Below, piece by piece: positions 57,404 to 64,000 of a DNA stretch of 64,000 nucleotides (its first letter is position 1; every line of letters begins with the position of its first letter). Both the position numbers and the translations under genes were made by a program. Origin of the DNA: Cenococcum geophilum 1.58. Its lineage: Eukaryota > Ascomycota > Dothideomycetes > Gloniales > Gloniaceae. The notes beneath the pieces are model-generated. The model was not told the DNA's origin, did no database searches, and saw only the letters and a list, made by a program, of their open reading frames with translations. The stretch covers positions 744,001-808,000 of the forward strand of contig KV748195.1 of assembly GCA_001692895.1 (NCBI GenBank), in the 5' to 3' direction.

Positions 57404-58490
57404 ATGCTACCAAAAGCAGCCACTATAACGCCATTAACGGCAGCAACTACTTTAAGGACAGGAGGTAACACTAGTATGGCGGATACTAACTTACAGCAAC
57501 CTATAACGGTTGGATAGCTATAGGAAATAGTTAACTAGCTAACAGCTAACAATATAGTATTAGAAGAAAGACTTAATAGGATAGGAGCAGCAAAAATTAA
57601 GCTACTATTAATTAAGAGATTTATAGGAGAGAAGTTAAAGCTCAAAGGATTCCTTACGCAGATATACTTTAAGGTCTCATAGGAGGGAGTAAAGTTACCT
57701 ACACCCGTGGATTGGATAGCCTACATAGGACTATTCTTATTAGGAAAAGCACTTAAGTAGTTTAAACCTTACCTTATAGAAATATAGGCGAACGGAATAA
57801 CAACCACTAACTAAGACGTGCGATTTATATTCTTAAGTTAGGAAGGATTCGCAGAATAACTTATATAGATATTTGGAGACCTAAAAGGAACAACCATAGC
57901 GGAAAGAAAACTCCAGAACCTCGTGTAATAAACTTTAGTAATTAAGTATACGATATAGTTCCAAACACTAGCAATATAAGTAGAGTGGAATAATAGGGCG
58001 CTTATAGCACAGTATAAACAGGGACTTAAGGCTAAAGTCTAGGACGTAATTATCCTAATAGAAGATGCGGATACCCTAAGGGAACTAATAGATTAGGCGA
58101 TTAAGATTAATAATTAGATCTACTAAAGGGAATAGGCTAAGAGAGGCTAAGATAGAGTTCTATAGTTATATAAGGCGCAGAGTACGCAATAATAAAAGCT
58201 AAGTTAGAAACTATAGTATNGCGTAGAGCTAATAGACCTAAGTAGTACTAAAGAAGCCTATAAGAGATGGAGCAAACTATAAAAACCTAGAGGATAAGGA
58301 TTAAGTAATTAAAGGTCTAAGAAGCAGAGGCCGAATTAGGGATCTTAACAGTAGAAGATATTTAGGCGGACTCTATAACAAGAGAAATAGTTTAAAGAAG
58401 GAGCTTACATAAATTATGGAAAACAGGGTTATTATATTAGAGACTATAGAAGTAGGCAGAGTTACTATATAGTAAAGGGCATAAGACCAG
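57404..58490 (+). pseudogene. Copy C gag
   Basis: Starts MLPKAATITPLTAATTL and is less mutated than in copy B. The zinc-knuckle remnant is near 58.41 kb. One ambiguous base near 58,220. Confidence 0.78.
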
Positions 58491-58929
58491 CAGACGATAT
58501 ACACGTATAAAGGGATAATAATATACTGCGAGGAATAAAAGAATATTTAATTAGAAGTTTTACATTTTATTATAATAACGCATGCCAAATTTATAAGGAC
58601 GCTAAGTACGGCGCAAGCTATTGGCTATAAGAGCTAGCACCTATAGGATATAGAGGAACTAACGAACCAGTTCGCAGATCGGATATTAAGGATGATAAAT
58701 TTAATATAGGCGAAACATTCTATAATAATAAGGCAATAAGGGCCGCTTACTAGGAGTAAGTAGACCTTAGAGATATTATACTAGAGGTAGAGAATAATTC
58801 CATTACAAAACAAGGAACATTAGTAGGGATTAAAACCCCACTAGATACGATGTCTATTGCTTTATAAGACGCAAGAGAAGTAGGACAGCGAACTACTTCG
58901 GCACTCAATAAAGGCAAAAGGCTAAAGGC

Positions 58930-59140
58930 TTAAGATTCTTAAGATAAGATAAGAGACGACTAAGATTCTTAAAACGAGATAAGGTAAGCTTAAGGACCTA
59001 CAACGGACAGAAACCGATGGAGCAGAGTAGTAGCTTAGTTTAGGACTATATAAATAAGCTTAGGATAGAGTTTCCCATAGGCATAAGACTCTTAAGACGA
59101 GATAAGTGAAATTTAAGACTCTTAAGACGAGATAAGAATA
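58930..59140 (+). other. Gln/Asp peptide-repeat linker in the A/B/C family
   Basis: At least four copies of a DNA motif AAGAYTCTTAAGAYGAGATAAG-like (20-22 bp) encode, with TAA read as former CAA, QDSQDEIR. Equivalent repeats are at 1-180 (A) and 33,950-34,165 (B). It lies between gag and protease; function unknown. Confidence 0.65.
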
Positions 59141-60419
59141 CTACAAACGCCTAGATAGACTAAGGCGGGAGCTAAGCTTAAGTTAGAAGCAAGCTTAGGA
59201 TTAAAGAATCTAAGGGACTAAGATTTCGGAGTATAAATAAGGACACCTATAGGTAAGAGGTAAGGAGCTTCTTTACAGATTAGAGAATCTATGGTACAAA
59301 CAGCGATTAGACTGGGAGATAGATATATAGACCTAGAAGACTTACTAGGGGAACATAGTATTTAGCCTAAAGATTAAAAAGTTAATACTAAGATTAAGAA
59401 GCAGGAAGACTTTAAGGATCTACTTATAAGACGCGACATAAAAGAAACCATAGAGGAGTTTAGGGTAAGAATTACCTCATAGTAAGAACAGAAACTAAAC
59501 AGAAGATCTAGTATATTAGGACGTATAAAGGACAGAGCACTAGTATAAAGAATTACTAATAGGCCGAGAGTAGGCACACTAAAAGCTAAGTGGCTTACTA
59601 AACTAGAATAAGAAGAGGATCTAGGGATTCCTACTAGGTTCGAGGAACGATATACTAAGGGCTATTATAACGCAGTAATAAAGAGATATTTCCTTACGGA
59701 CAGACCGTATATACTCCAGCAGCTATATTAAAAGTAGTATAGGCAATAACACAGTAATAAGTGGGAAGATTTCTACATATAGTTGGATGAAAAAGTTATT
59801 TAGAACCACCTAATTATAGAGAAGGCTATAACGCATATTAAAGGAGCCTTAATTATAACGTTAAAGGATCTAAAGGAACGTTTAGAGGACTAGAGAAGCG
59901 AAAGACACATCTTAGTACCTGCGAATAAAGTTATAACATTTAGATTAGTATAATAAAGGTTTAAACTTAGGGATAAGGACGAGCTAAAAGTTAACCTAAA
60001 GCACCTAGTACACCACATATTATTATAGATTGCGTGCGTGGATGATATATGCGAAATGTATAAAAATCTAAAAAAAAAGAATTGGAAATACCCTATAAGG
60101 ATATACTGGATAATAGATGAGCAATAGTATAGGAATGCTAAATATATACATAGATAGTATCCAATAGAGGTCTAAAAGGAAGGAAGTTTAGTATTTTAAC
60201 TAGGAAGATTCCTTATGGAAGAATACTTAGACGGACAATAGTAGTAGAAATGCCTAGAAAATACGTGTCTATGGTATATTAAAGATAAAAAGCGAACTAG
60301 GCATTAGCTAAAGAGTAAGCCAAGTGCACTAAGATTAAGTAGCTAATAATTAGGAAAAGTAGAGGCCTACGGGACCAGAGGGAGCCAGTAGTAGAACCTT
60401 AGACCCTTAAAGGAATTTA

Positions 60420-63400
60420 AGGACAACACCTAAATTTATAAGTTAATTAGTAAGATTAGCAGTTTAAAGCGCTAATAGATAGTAAAGCAATATAAAACCA
60501 TATCTTACTAGTAGTAGTTAAGAGAATGGGACTACCTTATAGATAAAAGGAGCAACCTTACCTATTAGTTATAATTTTAGGAGATTTAATAACTTATAGA
60601 GGAGGGATCATTAATCTTAAAATAGGACCTATTTAGATAACTATTAAAGGAAGATAAATTAAGATATCTTTTAATATCCTACTATTAGGACGGGACGAGG
60701 CAGTATTAGGCATGCCTTAGTTATAGGAATATAATCTAAGGATTAATTAGATTACAGGTTAGGTTAATATTAAAGATACTTAACGCCGCAAGATATAATA
60801 ATAAGCCAAGTTGGTATAGTACTAAGTAGGAGCAACCTATAAAGAAATAGAAAAAGGACTAAGCTATATACCAAAAAGATACTATAAGTATAGTAAGAAA
60901 CTATAGTCACCGGAAAGTAAAAAGCTGTTAAAATATGTAGTATAGGACTATAAAATAGAGTTAGAACCAGGAACAAGTCTAAAGTTCTTTCTAATCTATA
61001 AGCTTACTAAAGAAGAAGGTAGAGCGTTAAAAGAGTTTATCTAGGAAAATCTATAAAAGGGATATATTAGACCATCGCAATTATTAGCGGGTTATCTAGT
61101 ACTATTTGTACTAAAGAAGAATGGTAAACTAAGGCTATATATTAACTATAGATAGTTAAATAGCATTACTAGGAAGGATAGGTATCCTTTACCCTTAATT
61201 AGCGAAATCTAAAACAGGATAGGTAATGCGCAAATCTTCACAAAGATAGATCTAAGATGGGCGTACCATTAGATTAGGATTAAGGAAGGCGACAAATAGA
61301 AGGCAGCTTTTAAGTTAAAGAAAGGACTATATAAACCATTAGTTATATAATTCAGGCTTATAAATGCACTAGTAACGTTCTAAAAGCGTATTAACAATAT
61401 ATTAGGAGAATACTTAAATGAATTTATTATAGCATATCTTAACAATATTATTATCTACTTAATAACTAAGGAAGAACATAGGGAACACGTTAAATGGGTT
61501 TTAAAGAGACTATAAGAAGAACAGATGCTAGTAGCAATTAAGAAATGCAAGTTCTTTACTAGAAAGACCAATTTTGTTAGATTTATTATTAAACTAGGCC
61601 AACTTAGTATAGATCTAAAGAAGATTAAGGCCATAGTAAATTAGTAGGAACTAGAAAACGTTACACAGTTAAGATTGTTTCTAGGGTTTTGCAATTACTG
61701 CAGAAGGTTTATAGTACAATAGTTAAAGGACATTAAGCTATTTACGAGGTTAATAAAGAAAGAAGAACTATAGGCATAAGGGAAGGAGCAAAGAGAACTC
61801 TTTAAGAAAGTTAAAAAGTTATTTACCTAGGAGCCAGTTCTTAAGATCTATTAACTAAAACTAAAGACGGTTATAGAAATAGATGCATTAAACTATACAC
61901 TAGGGGCGTACTTTATGTAAAGGCATTAAAATAGATGGCACCCAGTGGCATACTATAGTTGGAAGATAACACTACTAGAGTTAAACTATAACATCTATAA
62001 CAAGGAGTTATTAGGTATAGTTACAGTATTAAAAAAATAGAGAGCATTCTTATAAGGTATAGAGAAACTATTTATAGTTAAGACGGATTATAAGAACCTA
62101 ATAAGATTCCTAATAATAAAGGAACTTAACTAAAGACAGGTTAGATAGGCAGAGATACTTACGGAATACTATTTTAAGATTTAGTATACTAAAGGTATAG
62201 ATAATACACGGGTAGATGCTTTAAGCCGTAAAGCTAAACTACAAAATAAGGAAAAGCTATTAGGGGCTTTATTGCGAAAAGATATAGATGGATTAATCAG
62301 GTATAATTATCTAAAAATTGCAGCAACTTAAGAAGATAATAAACTAGAGAAAGTCTATAAGACACCAGAAAGCTTTTAGGCGTAAAGAATTCTAGAAGTA
62401 TAGCTAGAAGATCTATAAACGGATATATACGAAAATTAAGAAGTAAAGTACATTCTAAGAAGTATAGCAGAGTAGTTTATAGAGGACTTCTATAAGGGAC
62501 TAACCTAAGGACACAATGGAGCTACAGGCTTAGTATTAAGACTCTAGGAGGAGTACATTATTGACGGAATCTAGAGGATAGCTAGAAAGGTTATAAAGGA
62601 ATGTCTAGATTACTAAAGAAATAAACCAATAAGGCATAAGCCATATAGAGGGCTACAACCTGTTAAAATACTAGAGAGACTATAGGAGGTCATATTATAG
62701 GACTTTATTATTAAGTTACCAAAATTAAAAGATCCTATTACCGGACAAGATTATNACGTAATCTTAGTAATAGTAGATAAGCTTATAAAGTAGGGATACT
62801 TTATAGTATATACAGAAGAAATCTTAGCAGAAGATGTCGCTAGAATCTATATTAAAGAAGTGTTTATAAGATATAGAGTATTAAGTAAGATTATATCGGA
62901 TAGAGATCTAAAATTCATAGCAGTATTCTAGGAAGTATTCTTAGCGGAGCAAGGAGTTCGAGCAGCAACTTCCACCGCATATTATCCGCAGATAGACGGT
63001 TAAATAAAAAGGTTAAATTAGATACTAGAGCAGTACCTAAGGCATTATATTAATTATATATAGAATAATTAGGTATCGCTATTACTAGTTATATAGTTTA
63101 CATATAACGCAACACCTTAAGAAGGAATAGGCATATTACTATTTAAGGCAAATTATAGATATAAGCTAAGAATATCGTTGTTACTACGGTAAGTAAAGAA
63201 AACAAGTAGTATAGCTAAAGAGAGAATAAAGACGTTAATAAATCTTTATATAGACCTTATAGAATTAGTAAAGAAAGTATAAAAGAGAATAAAAAAGTAC
63301 TATAATGCTAAGAGATCTAAGGGACCAGATCTTAAGGAGGGAGATAAAGTATAGCTACTATATAAAAATTTCAAAAGTCAATAACTAAGCAAGAAATTAG

Positions 63401-63740
63401 ACCATGTTAGACTAGGACCTTTTAAAATTACGTAGAGGATTTTACCGGTTACGTTTAAGTTAAACCTACCAGCTAAAATAAAGATCTACCCTATATAGCA
63501 CATCGTAATGCTAGAGCTAGTATATAGGAATATTAAGCCACCAATCTATAAAGTAGACATATATAGAGGATAAGAAGAAGACAAATGGCAAGTTTTAAAG
63601 ATTGTTAATTATAAGGATATTGACGACAAAACATAGTATAAGGTTAAGTGGATAGGTTATACTAAAACTACCTAAGAGCTATTAGAGAATTTAAAAAACG
63701 CTATAAGAAAGGTACAGGAGTATCGGAAGAGATTAGGTTA
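60420..63740 (+). pseudogene. Copy C pol
   Basis: Protease, RT (active site YLNNIIIY near 61.44 kb, both Asp lost), RNase H, integrase with one ambiguous base near 62,755, and chromodomain with KVKWIGYTKTT near 63.65 kb. Stops throughout. Confidence 0.8.
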
Positions 63741-64000
63741 GGTAGTATTAATAAAAAAGGATTACTAAAGAACGAGTCACCTAAGGGGGACCCAAGAAGA
63801 GCAGTTACTAAACTACTTAGATCTATTTCCTTCTCTATTAGAAGAGAATCCGTTCTTTTATTACCCAGTTCCTATAAACCTTATTCTATAAGTTTCTACT
63901 CCTTAAAACAGACCTTCTTATAAACACGTTAAAGACATTAAACTTTTATAAAGGTAGACTACTAAGCCTTAAGGGCACGAGCAGATTTTTTGGAACGACG

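Larger units (their letters stand above)
56935..64000 (+). mobile_element. Gypsy chromovirus copy C (5' part, runs off the window)
   Basis: Same family as A and B. 5' LTR 56935-57359, gag from ATG 57,404, Gln/Asp linker repeats (58.93-59.14 kb), protease about 60.47 kb, RT about 60.98-61.65 kb, integrase about 62.4-63.2 kb, chromodomain about 63.59-63.73 kb. The 3' LTR lies beyond 64,000. RIP-degraded but keeps more CA than B. Inserted in Copia G after TATAC; the right target duplication is not visible. Confidence 0.93.

Overview
This window looks like a filamentous ascomycete (Pezizomycotina) chromosome with an 'isochore' structure. A gene island of about 7 kb at 22.3-29.3 kb has normal base composition and small spliceosomal introns. 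On both sides lie tens of kilobases of AT-rich, stop-riddled retrotransposon wreckage. The decay has the signature of repeat-induced point mutation (RIP): CA has become TA, CAG/CAA codons have become TAG/TAA, and catalytic Asp has become Asn. No bacterial-style genes, rRNA, tRNA or CRISPR were seen.

Layout: 1-5822 is the 3' part of a Ty3/Gypsy chromovirus (copy A). 5.8-8.6 kb holds a Copia scrap, an unassigned stretch, a 266-bp foldback element, a 12-bp minisatellite, a 21-bp repeat, a TAGG microsatellite and an 18-bp AT repeat. 8.6-22.1 kb is a minus-strand Tad-like LINE. It is split at 9982-17399 by a minus-strand Gypsy chromovirus (E1; 225-bp LTRs, GGAGG target duplication). E1 is itself split by a 1.5-kb retroposon carrying a GC-rich palindromic minisatellite.

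The gene island has three recognisable genes: a fungal rhodopsin-domain membrane protein (minus), a cytochrome P450 (minus), and a DHA2-type MFS transporter (plus). The P450 and the transporter are divergent and share one intergenic region. They look like a fragment of a secondary-metabolite or detoxification locus; no backbone synthase is present. The P450 has lost the ExxR arginine and needs a 25-nt intron to stay in frame. The transporter has a 40-bp tandem duplication that shifts its C-terminal frame. A non-autonomous DNA transposon sits between the first two genes.

From 29.3 to 64 kb the elements are nested. A plus-strand Copia (F) was hit by Gypsy chromovirus D (303-bp LTRs, TAATA duplication). 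D was hit inside gag by a complete Gypsy copy B (424-bp LTRs, CCTAT duplication). D also carries a tandem, apparently perfect 1923-bp duplication. Next come a truncated minus-strand Gypsy (E2) holding a solo LTR (ATTAG duplication), a RIP-degraded relative of the 7-kb minisatellite element, and a minus-strand Copia (G) carrying a hAT-like MITE (CTCTAAGC duplication). Last is Gypsy copy C, which runs off the right edge.

The least expected signal is a roughly 60-bp hairpin module found in the same sense orientation in the 3' untranslated regions of three different LTR retrotransposons (D, E2 and G), one of them Copia and two of them Gypsy. Coordinates of element ends come from LTR termini and target duplications where those are stated. 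Other ends are approximate.
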